A stretch of 64,000 nt of DNA from Lysinibacillus fusiformis (GTDB lineage: Bacteria; Bacillota; Bacilli; Bacillales_A; Planococcaceae): the NCBI GenBank assembly GCA_030027265.1, contig JASENG010000010.1, positions 62,001 through 126,000 on the forward strand, written 5' to 3'. The translations under genes and the position numbers were made by a program. Shown in pieces: positions 19,404 to 30,364 of this stretch. A model generated the notes under the pieces. The model did no database searches, was not told the DNA's origin, and was given only the letters and a program-made list of their open reading frames with translations. Position 1 is the stretch's first letter. Every line of letters begins with the position of its first letter.

Positions 19404-19988
19404 TCAATCTAGACTATTTACATACCCTCGCAAAGCTTCTTGATCTAATGGGCCTATGATTTGGTGCTGAATGCGGCCTTCTGTATCAATCATGAATGTT
19501 GAAGGGATGGTGATAATTTGATAGAGCTTATCTACGCCTTCTTCCTCCATAAGCGGGATGGGGAAAGTTAGGTCAAAACCATCCACAAATTGTTGTACTG
19601 TTTTCATTCGATCCATCGATCTTTCTGCATGCGTAATATTGACTGCAACAATGACCGCATTATCTTCTTTTGCCTCTTTTTCATAATATTTTTGAAGATG
19701 GGGCATTTCTTGTTTGCAAGGCGGACACCAGCTTGCCCAGAAATTTAGGATGACTTTCTTTCCTTTTAGCTCAGACAGAGTAAACGTCTCTCCAGTTAAT
19801 GTTATCAATGTAAAGTCTGGCGCAATCTGTCCTTTTCCTAATCCTTCTGTTTGATCCAGGTTCATTTCATAGGATACGGCCTGTTCAGAAATGGCTTCAC
19901 TTGCTTCGATCTGTTTTTTTATATAAGTACCAAGCATGATGGCAACTAATGCCATTACTACACTTAAGCCAATTAATTTCTTTTTCAT
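19404..19988 (-). CDS. TlpA/ResA-like membrane-anchored thiol-disulfide oxidoreductase
   Basis: A 194-residue thioredoxin-fold protein with an N-terminal signal anchor (KKKLIGLSVVMALVAIMLGTYI) and the active site WASWCPPCKQEM. The cis-Pro region reads TIPSTFMID, and APDFTL near residue 65 is the usual AhpC/TSA-like entry. It should act outside the membrane as a reductant of extracytoplasmic cysteines, as ResA or StoA does in Bacillus. The start is ATG at 19988 behind TTGGAGGGTGG. Its place between ctpB and a peptidoglycan hydrolase is unusual; the client cannot be told from sequence. Confidence 0.9.
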   Translation of the reverse strand: MKKKLIGLSVVMALVAIMLGTYIKKQIEASEAISEQAVSYEMNLDQTEGLGKGQIAPDFTLITLTGETFTLSELKGKKVILNFWASWCPPCKQEMPHLQKYYEKEAKEDNAVIVAVNITHAERSMDRMKTVQQFVDGFDLTFPIPLMEEEGVDKLYQIITIPSTFMIDTEGRIQHQIIGPLDQEALRGYVNSLD

Positions 19989-20134
19989 TTTCCACCCTCC
20001 AAGATAGAAAAATACTTTTAGAGAACCCAAAGTGTTGACTTAAAAATCTATATAGATCCTCTCCTTGATTACCTCCATTAGAATACCATAGATGTCGAAA
20101 TTTAAGGAACTCAAAAGGATTTGAAGGGCAATAG

Positions 20135-20176
20135 AAAAGCAGGCTAATTGTGACAATCAAGTCTTAGCCCGCTTTT
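20135..20176 (-). terminator. Terminator after the M23 peptidoglycan hydrolase gene
   Basis: Stem AAAAGCAGGCTAA / TTAGCCCGCTTTT with one mismatch (A/C) closes a loop of about 16 bases. A/T runs flank both sides. It lies 8 bp beyond the stop at 20184. Confidence 0.82.
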
Positions 20177-20183
20177 GTTCATG

Positions 20184-21473
20184 TTATAGAGAGATGTAGT
20201 TTAGAGGATTTACGCTTCCGACACTTTGTCTTACCCATGTACCAACATGAATTTCAAAGTGTAAGTGAGTTCCTGTAGAACCGCCTGTGTTCCCCATTGC
20301 TGCAATGTATTGGCCTTTTGAAACTTGTGTTCCAACACCAACACCGATTGAATTTAAGTGTGCATATACTGACGTGAAAATTTGACCATCAATGGAATGT
20401 GTAATCATGACAACATTCCCGAAAGTAGATAAACGTCCTGCATAAGAAACAACACCATCCGCTGCTGCTACAACCGGAGTACCTGTACTATTTGCTAAAT
20501 CGATTCCGTAATGGAATTTATATGCCCCTGAAATTGGATGCACGCGAGCACCGTAAGAACTTGTATAACGGCCATTAGCTGGTTTTGTCCAATTTCCTGC
20601 TGATACTGCTGGTGCTGAACCACCACCGGATCCACCTGAACCGCCATTGTTAGCTGCTGCTTTTCTTGCTGCTTCTTGTTGACGAGCAATTTCCAATAAT
20701 CGTTTTTGTTCAGCTGCAATTTGAGCATTAATTTCATCACTGATTTCAACTGCTTCTTCGTATTGCTCTTCTAATACTTGTTTTTCGCTAGCAATTTGTT
20801 TTTGCTGTGCTTCAAGTTGTTTAATCAATGAATCTTTTTCTTGTTTTTGAGAGTTAAGAGACGCTTTTAAACTATCAAGCTTTGTTTTTTTAGCCTCTAA
20901 TTCTTTTTTTCTATTTTCAAGAGTCAGCTTTTCTTCCTCTAGCTTGTCCTGATCTTGTTTTTGCTCTTTCATAATTTGACGGTCAGCATCCATTAATGTA
21001 TTGACTGCAGACATACGGTCAATGAAATCTACAAAACTATTAGCGCCTAGCAGCACATCCAGAAAACTGACAGAACCATTTGCTTGAAGTGCACGGGCAC
21101 GTTCAGCAAGCAGTTCATTTCGTTGATCAATTTTCTCTTGCAGGGCAACAATATTTGCTTTTAATGTTTCAATCTCGGCTGCCGCTACTTCAATTTCTTT
21201 TGCTACATTATTAATCTCATTGTTTGTATTTGTAATTTTATCTGTAATCTGTGTAATTTGATCTAATAGTTGCTGCTGTTTTGATTTGATGACATTAATT
21301 TCAGCAGATTTTTCTTTTATCTCATTACTTAAATGATCTTTTTGTTCTTCTACCTCAGATTTTTCATCTTTTAAATCGGATAAACTTGCAGCATATGTAA
21401 CCGGCATTTGAATGGCAACTACCAAGGCAGCAGTTGTCATTAAAATTCGGAATGGTTTTTTACTTATTTTCAC
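20184..21473 (-). CDS. Coiled-coil M23 (LytM) peptidoglycan endopeptidase, EnvC/PcsB-like partner of FtsEX
   Basis: A 429-residue exported protein. A signal peptide ends near TYAA, a long heptad-rich coiled coil spans about residues 30-265 with a hinge (VSFLDVLLGANSFVDFIDR), a Gly/Ser linker follows, then a LytM domain. The zinc ligands are intact: HYGID and HLHFEIH, with the usual NVVMITH strand. The coiled coil plus hydrolase layout matches EnvC, PcsB and CwlO proteins controlled by FtsEX. Intact ligands suggest a real DD- or DL-endopeptidase rather than a degenerate activator such as EnvC. It lies 75 bp downstream of ftsX, so it is very likely co-transcribed with ftsEX. Confidence 0.92.
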   Translation of the reverse strand: MKISKKPFRILMTTAALVVAIQMPVTYAASLSDLKDEKSEVEEQKDHLSNEIKEKSAEINVIKSKQQQLLDQITQITDKITNTNNEINNVAKEIEVAAAEIETLKANIVALQEKIDQRNELLAERARALQANGSVSFLDVLLGANSFVDFIDRMSAVNTLMDADRQIMKEQKQDQDKLEEEKLTLENRKKELEAKKTKLDSLKASLNSQKQEKDSLIKQLEAQQKQIASEKQVLEEQYEEAVEISDEINAQIAAEQKRLLEIARQQEAARKAAANNGGSGGSGGGSAPAVSAGNWTKPANGRYTSSYGARVHPISGAYKFHYGIDLANSTGTPVVAAADGVVSYAGRLSTFGNVVMITHSIDGQIFTSVYAHLNSIGVGVGTQVSKGQYIAAMGNTGGSTGTHLHFEIHVGTWVRQSVGSVNPLNYISL

Positions 21474-21548
21474 AGGTTCAGACCCCTTTCCACTTTCTTA
21501 AACAGGATTCTACTTTTTTATTCTACTTTTTTCGCACCTTGGGCACAG

Positions 21549-22445
21549 TTAGACCTTTAAGAATTTACGAACGGACATAAAGCTTCCCCAAACCCCTATT
21601 AGTACACCCATTGCAAGGACTAATAGATTGACTTGGTAAAGCAGCGGTGTAACATCAAGTAATTGCAATAATTCACCATCAAGCTTTGGTTGTATAATTT
21701 TGAAAATATTCCCATATACAATCGATAAAACAGTGATTGGAATGATCGAGCCTAAAACGCCAAGCCACATACCCTCTAAAACAAATGGAATACGAACGAA
21801 AGAATTCGTTGCACCAACTAGTTTCATAATTTCAATTTCATCTCTACGGGCAATAATCGTAATACGAATTGTATTAGAGATTAGGAATATCGCTGTAAAG
21901 AGCAGGCCTAAAATTAAAACTAGACCGACATTTCTACTTGTATTCAAGAAGGCGAATAGTTTTTCGACCTTGTCTTCTCCATACTTAACGTCAAATGTAT
22001 TTTGTAATTCATCAATTTTCTTAGCTACTTTGGCTGTTTGTTGTGGATCCTTTGCTTTTACATAGAGAACATTGTTTAATGGATTACTTTGTTCAAATAG
22101 ACTTAGGTCTTCCCCATAATCTTCAATCAATAGATTAAGCTCTTGTTCTTTCGATGAATAGACTACCTCTTCTACACCCGATAAAGCCTTTACTTCCTTC
22201 ATGAGTTTATCTTCAGCAGCTTTTGCCTCTGTAGGATCCGCAATGATTTCGATCAACACTTTAATTTCAACATCGTTTTCGATATCATCCGCTACTTTGT
22301 TTAAGTTCATCATGATGATTGTAAAAACGCCAACCAATATTAACGTAACTGTTACCGCACTGATGGATGCAAATGTCATCCAACCATTTCGGCCAAGAGA
22401 CTTCATACTTTCACGAAAATGCCGCTGGATTGTTCTACCCTTCAT
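21549..22445 (-). CDS. ftsX: Cell-division ABC transporter permease FtsX
   Basis: A 298-residue membrane protein with the FtsX pattern: the N-terminal RHFRESMKSLGRNGWMTFASI, a first helix, an extracellular loop of about 110 residues and three more helices with RRDEIEIMKLVGATNSFVRIPF. It couples cytosolic FtsE ATPase activity to an extracellular peptidoglycan hydrolase. The start is ATG at 22445; its ribosome binding site GGAGGTGA lies inside the end of ftsE (11-bp overlap). Confidence 0.97.
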   Translation of the reverse strand: MKGRTIQRHFRESMKSLGRNGWMTFASISAVTVTLILVGVFTIIMMNLNKVADDIENDVEIKVLIEIIADPTEAKAAEDKLMKEVKALSGVEEVVYSSKEQELNLLIEDYGEDLSLFEQSNPLNNVLYVKAKDPQQTAKVAKKIDELQNTFDVKYGEDKVEKLFAFLNTSRNVGLVLILGLLFTAIFLISNTIRITIIARRDEIEIMKLVGATNSFVRIPFVLEGMWLGVLGSIIPITVLSIVYGNIFKIIQPKLDGELLQLLDVTPLLYQVNLLVLAMGVLIGVWGSFMSVRKFLKV

Positions 22446-23121
22446 AGCCGTAGTCACCTCCGTACACATCGCGTACAATTAAACCGCCTTCGATGGCAAT
22501 AACACGTTTTCTGATTGTGTTAACAATTTCACGGTTATGCGTCGCCATCACGATTGTAGTTCCTCGCGTATTGATCTCTTCGAAGATATTCATAATTTCC
22601 CAAGATGTCTCAGGATCCAGGTTCCCTGTAGGCTCGTCCGCTATCACGACTTTCGGCATATTGACGATTGATCGTGCAATTGAGACACGCTGCTGTTCCC
22701 CGCCTGAAAGTTCATTCGGGAACATGCGAACTTTGTGCTTTAAGCCAACCAAATCCAATACTTCCATCACACGTTTACGGATATCTTTCGGATTTTCTTC
22801 AATAACCTCAAGAGCAAATGCGACATTTTCATACACATTCAGCCTAGGAAGCAGTTTGAAATCCTGGAACACTACCCCTAATTGACGTCTTAGCTGAGGA
22901 ACTTGTCGATTTTTAAGTGTCGACAAATTCATGCCCGCAATGACAACATCTCCAGAAGTAGGTTTTTCTTCCCGATACATTAATTTTATAAAAGTAGATT
23001 TACCAGCACCACTCGGGCCAACTACATAGACAAATTCGCCTTTTTTTATATCAACAGAAATACCATTCGCGGCTACAACACCGTTTGGATATTTCTTCAC
23101 AACATTACTCATTTGAATCAT
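22435..23121 (-). CDS. ftsE: Cell-division ATP-binding protein FtsE
   Basis: A 228-residue ABC ATPase. It has Walker A VGPSGAGKST, Q-loop VFQDFKLLP, signature LSGGEQQR, Walker B VVIADEPTGNLD and H-loop MATHN. The FtsE-specific start MIQMSNVVKKYPNG is present. The ATG at 23121 follows TTAGGTGG. FtsE works with FtsX, and in this cluster it should drive the adjacent coiled-coil M23 hydrolase. Confidence 0.97.
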   Translation of the reverse strand: MIQMSNVVKKYPNGVVAANGISVDIKKGEFVYVVGPSGAGKSTFIKLMYREEKPTSGDVVIAGMNLSTLKNRQVPQLRRQLGVVFQDFKLLPRLNVYENVAFALEVIEENPKDIRKRVMEVLDLVGLKHKVRMFPNELSGGEQQRVSIARSIVNMPKVVIADEPTGNLDPETSWEIMNIFEEINTRGTTIVMATHNREIVNTIRKRVIAIEGGLIVRDVYGGDYGYEG

Positions 23122-23398
23122 TAATAAAACCACCTAAGTTTCAAGTTTCTATTAACTAGATTTTTTCACTCACCATCCATTATAGCACTCATTTCCGATG
23201 TTTTTATTACATTTTCATTTCATATTTCTACTTATGAAGGATAAGATTTAACAAAATTCCACATTTTCCATGAGGAAAGCACTATGCCTTTTCTTTTCTC
23301 TTTCTATAATTCCATAAATAGACAAAAATACCTTCTAAATTACAATTTGAATTTATTTGAGAGAAAAGAAAAAACCCTTTGCGATTCGTTTTACGGGA

Positions 23399-24628
23399 TT
23401 ATTCTGCGATGTATCGAACGATGATTGCTCCTGTTCGAGATTCGCCGGTTATTTTTAATATATTTGCATTATCAAGGATTTTATCGAAGTGGTACGTTTT
23501 ATGGAAAAATTGATCTTCTTCTAGTCTTGTTTCCAAATCAAGTAAACCAACGTCTGCTTTTCCGAAGTTTGTTGCCACTTGTCCATCTAGAGAAAGAGAT
23601 TTAGGTACATAAATTTCAACTGCGCCTGCAACCGTTTGGGCTTTCACTTTACGTGCATCCTGGGAATTTGTCGTAATGACCACTGCACCATTTACCGATT
23701 CTGCTTCTACTTCATGCAGCTCCCCATCAATATAGATGCGTCCGTTTACGGTCTCTGCTTCTAAATCTTCGCCTTTAATATTGCGAAGTTCGATCGCTCC
23801 GTTACCTGTTTGGATATTGGCATGTTCGAAGGAAGTTTCTTCTGCTCTTACAGCACCATTCAGCGTTTTTACTTTAATAAGTTTCGATTCCAAGTTTTGA
23901 ATTGCTACGCTGCCGTTTAACAAACGAATTAACACGATATCATATAATTTTTCCGGAACGACTAAACGTAAAGAAACTTGGGACATTTTTGTTGATACTG
24001 CAATTGTTAATTTCCCATTTGTAAAGTCGACAAATTTTTCTTCAAATTGAGCTTTGGTTTTTTCTTCATTATGATCAATAATCGATGTTTTTACTTGTGC
24101 TTCCACCAATAATTGTTGGTCTTCTGATTTTACTAAATCTACTTTACCGTTAGGGATATCGATCTCAATTCCTTTGACCTCATCTGCATTATAGGCATAG
24201 GTTTTATCAAACTGAACTTTTTCACCAAATGGAAATTCGAGATCAAAGTCTTTAATTTTGGTAAAGGTTGAATTCATTAATCCCATCACGCGCTCACTAA
24301 AATGGGAGAGGTCTTGCTTTAAATCATTCATGAATTCATCCATTTTTTTGTTTGCTTCTTTATTATTGAATGCTTTGCCAAAGATGTCCTCAAAGCCGGT
24401 TGTTTTTGATTTCTTTTCTTCAAAATTCGCTTCTTGCTGTGATGTTTGGCTTTGTTCTTGTAAAGGTTTTGCCGCTTCCTCTGTATTCTTTGTTAGAGGA
24501 ACGATTGTTGGGTGAGTGGAGTTTTGTTCTTTTGTTAAAGCCTCAAGTAAAACAATCGCCTCTTCCGCTGAGATTGTTCCGGTTTCAACTAATTTTAAAA
24601 TGCGTTTACGTTCGTTTTCCATTTTCAA
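23399..24628 (-). CDS. yvlB: DUF4097 family protein with N-terminal SHOCT-like segment (YvlB-like)
   Basis: A 409-residue protein. The first about 35 residues (RKRILKLVETGTISAEEAIVLLEAL) form a short regulatory helix pair seen in YvlB and LiaG-like proteins. A charged linker follows, then a DUF4097 beta-helix (about residues 130-409) with repeating motifs such as VKTLNGAVRAEE, NGAIELRNIKGE and TVNGRIYIDG. B. subtilis yvlB also lies downstream of uvrBA, in the yvlABCD group linked to envelope stress. The likely start is TTG at 24628, with ATG two codons later; both follow GGGAGGC. No signal peptide is visible. Confidence 0.88.
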   Translation of the reverse strand: MKMENERKRILKLVETGTISAEEAIVLLEALTKEQNSTHPTIVPLTKNTEEAAKPLQEQSQTSQQEANFEEKKSKTTGFEDIFGKAFNNKEANKKMDEFMNDLKQDLSHFSERVMGLMNSTFTKIKDFDLEFPFGEKVQFDKTYAYNADEVKGIEIDIPNGKVDLVKSEDQQLLVEAQVKTSIIDHNEEKTKAQFEEKFVDFTNGKLTIAVSTKMSQVSLRLVVPEKLYDIVLIRLLNGSVAIQNLESKLIKVKTLNGAVRAEETSFEHANIQTGNGAIELRNIKGEDLEAETVNGRIYIDGELHEVEAESVNGAVVITTNSQDARKVKAQTVAGAVEIYVPKSLSLDGQVATNFGKADVGLLDLETRLEEDQFFHKTYHFDKILDNANILKITGESRTGAIIVRYIAE

Positions 24629-24715
24629 AAAAAGCCTCCCTCTATTTGTATACTTAGTTATACGCTGAGGGAGGCCAAAAAGTTTCAGGTTCTATATAAA
24701 TTTCGACATTTCTTA

Positions 24716-27583
24716 TTATTTATTCGATGCTTCCGCTAAGAGGGTGTCCATTCGTTTTCGATCTCGTGCCAGGACAGGTTTTAAATAGCGTCCAGTATAG
24801 GAATTTTCATTTGACGCGATATCTTCCGGTGTACCTGTGGCTAAAATGGTACCGCCTTTTTCTCCACCCTCCGGACCTAGATCAATCAGATAATCTGCTG
24901 TTTTAATAACATCTAAATTATGTTCGATAACTAGGACCGTATCACCATTTTCCACTAGACGCTGCAACACTTTTAGCAGTCGTGCAATATCGTGTGCATG
25001 CAGGCCGGTTGTCGGTTCATCTAAAATATAGATAGATTTCCCTGTTGAACGGCGATGCAATTCAGATGCCAGTTTTACACGCTGCGCTTCCCCACCGGAC
25101 AAAGTTGTTGCAGGTTGGCCCAATTTCATATAACCAAGTCCAACATCAACAATGGTTTGGAGTTTTCTTTGGATTTTTGGGACATTTTCAAAGAATACAA
25201 CTGCATCTTCAATTGTCATATCCAGCAGTTCTGCAATATTTTTTTCTTTATAGCGGACTTCTAACGTTTCGCGGTTATAGCGTTTTCCATGACACACTTC
25301 ACAAGGGACATAAACATCCGGCAAGAAGTGCATTTCAATTCGGATGATGCCATCTCCGCTGCATGCTTCACAGCGTCCGCCTTTTACATTAAAGCTGAAA
25401 CGCCCTTTTTTATATCCGCGCATTTTAGCTTCATTGGTTGATGCAAAAAGATCACGGATATCATCAAATACACCCGTATAGGTTGCAGGATTTGAACGCG
25501 GTGTTCGACCGATTGGCGATTGGTCAATATCAATGACCTTTTCCAAATGCTCGATTCCTGTGATTTCCTTATGCGCACCAGGCTTCGTACGCGCACGATT
25601 TAATTTTTGTGCCAATGCCTTATATAGAATCTCGTTAATTAACGTCGATTTTCCTGAGCCCGATACCCCGGTTACAGCAATAAACTGCCCTAGAGGAATA
25701 TCAACTTTCACATTTTTTAAATTGTTCTCGGTAGCGCCTTTAATCGTCAGTTTTCGACCATCTGATTTTCTTCGCTCAATTGGAAGCGGGATGAACTTCT
25801 CCCCACTTAAATATTGCCCTGTAATCGATGCCGGGTTATTCATAACCTCTTCCGGCGTTCCGGCAGCAACAATTTCACCACCATGGACACCTGCACCTGG
25901 TCCGACATCAATTAAATAATCCGCTGCCATCATTGTATCTTCATCATGCTCGACTACTATGAGAGTGTTTCCTAAATCACGCATATCTTGCATCGTTGCA
26001 ACGAGTCGATCATTATCCCGTTGATGTAGTCCTATAGATGGCTCATCAAGAATATAAAGCACTCCGGATAAACGTGAGCCAATCTGTGTAGCTAGGCGAA
26101 TCCTTTGTGCCTCTCCCCCTGATAATGTCCCCGCAGAACGAGAAAGAGTCAGGTAATCTAGCCCAACATTTATTAAAAAGCTTAGTCTTTCAGTAATCTC
26201 GCGAATAACGAGTTTCGCAATCTGCATATCTTTTTCAGAAAACGTTAAATTGGAGAAAAAGCTATACATATCACTTACTGAATGCTGTGTAGCTTCTGCA
26301 ATATGTAACCCTTCTACTTTTACTGCAAGTGTTTCAGGCTTTAAACGATAGCCTTTACATGAAGGACAAGGCTGTTCTGTCATGTATTTTGCCATTTGTT
26401 CACGTACATAATCCGATGTTGAATCACGGAAACGCCGCTCAATATTACGAACTACCCCTTCAAATTCAATCGATTTATTATGCACACTACCATAGTCGCT
26501 TTCATAATAAAAATAGATTTTTTCACTTCCAGAGCCATATAAAATTTTATCCATCTGATCTTTTGGTATTTGTGAAACTGGTACGTCCATTGGTATACCA
26601 TAATGGGTACAAACCGCTTTTAGCAGCTGAGGATAGTACTGTGAGCTGGTTGGCTCCCATGCTGCAATTGCATGCTCCTCCAACGTCTTATCCCAATCTG
26701 GAATCAACAAGTCTAAATCGACTTCTTGTTTTGTTCCAAGTCCATCACATGAAGGACATGCCCCGAATGGACTGTTGAACGAAAACATACGCGGCTCTAA
26801 TTCACCAATTGAGAACCCACATAGCGGACAAGCATGATGCTGACTAAACAATAATTCTTCATGCTCCATCACATCTACCAATACTTTTCCATCCGCTAGG
26901 TTACAAGCTGCTTCAAGAGATTCAAATAGACGTGAAGAAATCCCTTGTTTTAGAACGACACGGTCTATTACCACTTCAATATTATGTTTTTTGTTTTTAT
27001 CCAGCTCGATTGAATCATCCAAATCCTGCATTTCACCGTCTACTCTAACACGCACATATCCTTGTTTCTTTAAATCCTCCAGCAATTTAACATGCGCACC
27101 CTTACGCCCAGATATGACGGGTGCTAATAATTGCATTTTTGTTCGTTCAGGATATTCCAATAACCGGTCAACCATTTGCTCAATTGTTTGAGAGGCAATT
27201 TCTGTACCATGATTGGGACAAATTGGTTTACCAACCCGCGCAAATAAAAGACGTAAATAATCGTAGATTTCCGTAACCGTTCCCACCGTAGAGCGGGGAT
27301 TTTTGCTCGTTGTTTTTTGATCGATTGAAATTGCCGGGGACAATCCCTCAATGGAATCTACATCCGGCTTATCCATTTGACCCAAGAATTGCCGCGCATA
27401 GGCAGAAAGAGACTCTACATAGCGGCGTTGCCCTTCTGCATAAATTGTGTCAAATGCCAATGATGACTTCCCTGATCCAGATAGACCTGTTATAACAACG
27501 AGTTTATCTCTCGGAATTGTGACATCAATATTTTTCAAATTATTCGAACGTGCACCTTGCACGACGATTTCAGTATTTTTCAC
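24716..27583 (-). CDS. uvrA: Excinuclease ABC subunit A (UvrA)
   Basis: A 955-residue damage sensor of nucleotide excision repair with two ABC ATPase modules. Walker A motifs are GLSGSGKSS near residue 35 and GVSGSGKST near residue 640, and the two signatures are each followed by LSGGEAQR. Zinc-binding cysteine pairs are CPLC...CPSC and CEAC...CEVC. It follows uvrB with a 6-bp gap, so it is in the same operon. Length and motif order are standard. Confidence 0.98.
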   Translation of the reverse strand: MKNTEIVVQGARSNNLKNIDVTIPRDKLVVITGLSGSGKSSLAFDTIYAEGQRRYVESLSAYARQFLGQMDKPDVDSIEGLSPAISIDQKTTSKNPRSTVGTVTEIYDYLRLLFARVGKPICPNHGTEIASQTIEQMVDRLLEYPERTKMQLLAPVISGRKGAHVKLLEDLKKQGYVRVRVDGEMQDLDDSIELDKNKKHNIEVVIDRVVLKQGISSRLFESLEAACNLADGKVLVDVMEHEELLFSQHHACPLCGFSIGELEPRMFSFNSPFGACPSCDGLGTKQEVDLDLLIPDWDKTLEEHAIAAWEPTSSQYYPQLLKAVCTHYGIPMDVPVSQIPKDQMDKILYGSGSEKIYFYYESDYGSVHNKSIEFEGVVRNIERRFRDSTSDYVREQMAKYMTEQPCPSCKGYRLKPETLAVKVEGLHIAEATQHSVSDMYSFFSNLTFSEKDMQIAKLVIREITERLSFLINVGLDYLTLSRSAGTLSGGEAQRIRLATQIGSRLSGVLYILDEPSIGLHQRDNDRLVATMQDMRDLGNTLIVVEHDEDTMMAADYLIDVGPGAGVHGGEIVAAGTPEEVMNNPASITGQYLSGEKFIPLPIERRKSDGRKLTIKGATENNLKNVKVDIPLGQFIAVTGVSGSGKSTLINEILYKALAQKLNRARTKPGAHKEITGIEHLEKVIDIDQSPIGRTPRSNPATYTGVFDDIRDLFASTNEAKMRGYKKGRFSFNVKGGRCEACSGDGIIRIEMHFLPDVYVPCEVCHGKRYNRETLEVRYKEKNIAELLDMTIEDAVVFFENVPKIQRKLQTIVDVGLGYMKLGQPATTLSGGEAQRVKLASELHRRSTGKSIYILDEPTTGLHAHDIARLLKVLQRLVENGDTVLVIEHNLDVIKTADYLIDLGPEGGEKGGTILATGTPEDIASNENSYTGRYLKPVLARDRKRMDTLLAEASNK

Positions 27584-27589
27584 GATATA

Positions 27590-29569
27590 TTATCCCTCTA
27601 CCTTCAGTTCAAATATTGTATCCCGCAGTTCTGCTGCTCGTTCAAAATCAAGTGCTTTTGCGGCTTCCTTCATTTCGGCCTCAAGCGATGCGATAAGCTT
27701 TTGGATTTCGGACTTTGTCATCTTCTTGCCCTTTGTCACTTTTGTAACGTATGTCTCTTCTTCCTCCGCCGCCTGGGTTGCTCGAATCAGCTCCGGAATT
27801 TTTTTCTGGATTGTCATCGGTGTAATCCCATGCTCTTTGTTATAGGCTTCTTGAATTGTTCGACGACGTTTCGTTTCATCAATCGCTTTTTTCATAGAAT
27901 CCGTCATATTGTCAGCATACATAATGACATGTCCATTTGAATTTCGGGCAGCCCGTCCAATGGTTTGGATAAGAGAACGTTCAGAACGCAAAAATCCTTC
28001 TTTGTCGGCATCTAGAATAGCCACAAGGGATACTTCCGGGATATCCAATCCTTCACGGAGCAGGTTAATCCCAACTAATACGTCATAGGTTCCTCTTCGC
28101 AGTTCTCTTAAAATTTCAATTCGCTCCAAAGTCTTCACTTCAGAATGCAGATACTCCACTTTAATACCCAGTTCCTTTAAATAATCGGTTAAATCCTCTG
28201 ACATTTTTTTCGTTAATGTTGTGATTAATACACGCTCTTGTTTTCTAACCCGTTCATGTATTTCATCGATTAAATCATCAATCTGTCCTTCAATCGGCCG
28301 TACATCGATCGTCGGATCCAACAAACCGGTTGGACGAATAATTTGTTCTATCATTTCTGGTGTATGCTCCAGTTCATATGGACCTGGTGTCGCAGAAACA
28401 TAAATTGCCTGGCTGATATGGTCTTCAAACTCTTCAAATCGGAGTGGTCTGTTATCTAGTGCGGACGGTAAACGGAATCCATGATCCACTAATACGCCTT
28501 TTCGAGCTTGGTCCCCATTAAACATCCCGCGTATTTGAGGCAATGTTACATGGCTTTCATCCACAACCAATAAGAAGTCCTTCGGGAAGTAATCCAGCAA
28601 TGTATATGGCGTTGCCCCTGCTTCTCTTAAAGTTAAATGTCGGGAATAGTTTTCGATTCCCGAGCAGAAGCCCATTTCACGCATCATTTCCAAGTCATAG
28701 TTCGTGCGCTGCTCTAGACGCTGAGCTTCCAATAATTTATCTTCTCCACGGAATTTTACTAATTGATGTTCTAGTTCAACTTCAATATTTTCAATGGCTT
28801 TCAGCATTTTTTCTTCACGCGTTACGAAGTGGGATGCCGGGAAGATTGCTACATGGTCACGATCACCTAAAATTTCGCCTGTCAGGGCATCCACCTCTCG
28901 AATACGATCGATTTCATCTCCGAAAAACTCGACACGAAGACATTTTTCATCACGAGATGCTGGGAAAATTTCAACAACATCCCCTCTAACACGGAACGTC
29001 CCGCGAGTAAAATTGACATCATTTCGTTCATATTGAATATCTACAAGTTTTCGCAATAATTGATTTCGTTCCAATTCCATCCCTGTTCGAACCGATACAA
29101 CCATTTCGCGATATTCTTCCGGATTCCCCAAACCATAAATGCAGGATACAGAGGCAATGATGATTACATCATCCCTCTCAAACAGCGCCGATGTTGCTGA
29201 GTGTCTTAGTTTGTCGATTTCGTCATTGATGCTGGAATCCTTTTCGATGTATGTATCTGTTTGCGGTACATAGGCTTCCGGCTGAAAGTAATCGTAGTAA
29301 CTAACAAAGTATTCTACTGCATTGTTGGGGAAAAACTGTTTAAATTCACTATAAAGCTGTCCTGCCAATGTTTTATTATGGGCAATTACCAGCGTTGGCT
29401 TTTTTACTTCTTTTATAACATTGGAAACTGTAAATGTTTTCCCTGTACCAGTTGCTCCGAGCAGCGTTTGGTGTCGTTTTCCCTCTTGAATGCCCTTTAC
29501 AAGCTCTTGTATAGCATTCGGCTGATCGCCACTCGGTTTATAGGCAGATTGCAAGTCAAAAGTGGCCAT
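27590..29569 (-). CDS. uvrB: Excinuclease ABC subunit B (UvrB)
   Basis: A 659-residue helicase-like protein that verifies damage with UvrA and recruits UvrC. Walker A GATGTGKT is near residue 42 and the beta-hairpin region [20 protein letters not shown] follows. The helicase motif VVDESHVTL, the motif QTIGRAARN and a C-terminal UVR domain ([23 protein letters not shown]) are present. The start ATG at 29569 follows GGAAGGACG. A LexA-type box lies 74 bp upstream, so SOS induction is likely. No csbA precedes it, unlike in B. subtilis. Confidence 0.98.
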   Translation of the reverse strand: MATFDLQSAYKPSGDQPNAIQELVKGIQEGKRHQTLLGATGTGKTFTVSNVIKEVKKPTLVIAHNKTLAGQLYSEFKQFFPNNAVEYFVSYYDYFQPEAYVPQTDTYIEKDSSINDEIDKLRHSATSALFERDDVIIIASVSCIYGLGNPEEYREMVVSVRTGMELERNQLLRKLVDIQYERNDVNFTRGTFRVRGDVVEIFPASRDEKCLRVEFFGDEIDRIREVDALTGEILGDRDHVAIFPASHFVTREEKMLKAIENIEVELEHQLVKFRGEDKLLEAQRLEQRTNYDLEMMREMGFCSGIENYSRHLTLREAGATPYTLLDYFPKDFLLVVDESHVTLPQIRGMFNGDQARKGVLVDHGFRLPSALDNRPLRFEEFEDHISQAIYVSATPGPYELEHTPEMIEQIIRPTGLLDPTIDVRPIEGQIDDLIDEIHERVRKQERVLITTLTKKMSEDLTDYLKELGIKVEYLHSEVKTLERIEILRELRRGTYDVLVGINLLREGLDIPEVSLVAILDADKEGFLRSERSLIQTIGRAARNSNGHVIMYADNMTDSMKKAIDETKRRRTIQEAYNKEHGITPMTIQKKIPELIRATQAAEEEETYVTKVTKGKKMTKSEIQKLIASLEAEMKEAAKALDFERAAELRDTIFELKVEG

Positions 29570-29642
29570 AATTCGTTCGTCCTTCCATCCAAATCTTGTA
29601 TATTCATTTTAGCATATCCATTTTAAAATTACGAGAAATATG

Positions 29643-29656
29643 CGAACGTACGTTTT
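29643..29656 (-). promoter_or_regulatory. Candidate LexA (DinR) operator of uvrBA
   Basis: The sequence CGAACGTACGTTTT matches the Bacillus LexA consensus CGAAC-N4-GTTYG at all but the last position. It lies 74 bp upstream of the uvrB start, where an SOS operator is expected. uvrBA is a known LexA regulon member in B. subtilis. Confidence 0.82.
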
Positions 29657-29859
29657 TAATTTTATCATGCATTATATCAAATCATTCTACTTCTACTATT
29701 TTCTAATTTAATTTATTTAAACATCGGGAGATAAAATAAGCTCATGTTTAGTATTCATTTCCATTCTTTTTATAACTTTAAACACAAAAAGCCGCCAGCA
29801 GTTCCAATCCCATTTGGGAGAATGTACTGTCATGGCGACTTTTTAAATATTGTTTTCAT

Positions 29860-30123
29860 CTACATTACCGACTCTTGCTCTTCCATTTCTTGAGTTTCTT
29901 GTAATTCACTTAATTCTTTTGTGTACTCATAAAAGGCTTTTTCGTTTCTTTCGTCCAACGCACTATCGATGAGATCTTTCAACTGTTCAATTCTTTGCAA
30001 TCTTTGTATTCGATTCAAAAACAAGTCCAAATAAATGTCATTCAACAACTTTTCAGATTCGTTTGCATGTTGATAGCTCCCGACTGCCTTTTGAAAATCT
30101 GTATATGAATAATATTTATCCAT
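29860..30123 (-). CDS. IDEAL-domain small protein
   Basis: An 87-residue protein with the pattern LNRIQRLQRIEQLKDLIDSA followed by LDERNEKAFYEYTKEL. This is the IDEAL domain, a short helical C-terminal module in Bacillales proteins that is also found in ComK regulators. The chosen start is ATG at 30123 (MDKYYSY), preceded by GGGGTGA. Upstream codons to 30165 have no such site. It is divergent from comK across about 300 bp. Its role is not known; the domain is thought to mediate protein-protein contacts. Confidence 0.8.
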   Translation of the reverse strand: MDKYYSYTDFQKAVGSYQHANESEKLLNDIYLDLFLNRIQRLQRIEQLKDLIDSALDERNEKAFYEYTKELSELQETQEMEEQESVM

Positions 30124-30328
30124 CGATATCACCCCGATTCCCTTTTTTCTATTATAAAAAATCAATTATCAATTTGCAATATTTTCTGAAAAATAGATAT
30201 ATTTTTTCATCGATAAAGGAAGATTTACCTACTGTCAATGTGAGTTTATCAATTTTTCACTATATTACCAGTAAATACGTTAAAATTATTATTCGAATAT
30301 AATTTCATAAAATTGTCAAAATATTCCG

Positions 30329-30357
30329 TTGAATTGGTAAAAAATTCATATTATGAT
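30329..30357 (+). promoter_or_regulatory. Candidate SigA promoter of comK
   Basis: TTGAAT at 30329-30334 and TATGAT at 30352-30357 are separated by 17 bp. The predicted transcript start is near 30364, about 57 bp before the comK ATG and right at a repeated motif (30365-30394). Confidence 0.7.
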
Positions 30358-30364
30358 TTGGTTA

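Noticed and set aside
26329-26778. A 149-codon plus-strand frame within uvrA
   Set aside because: uvrA is complete on the other strand; the frame is a shadow with no ribosome binding site.
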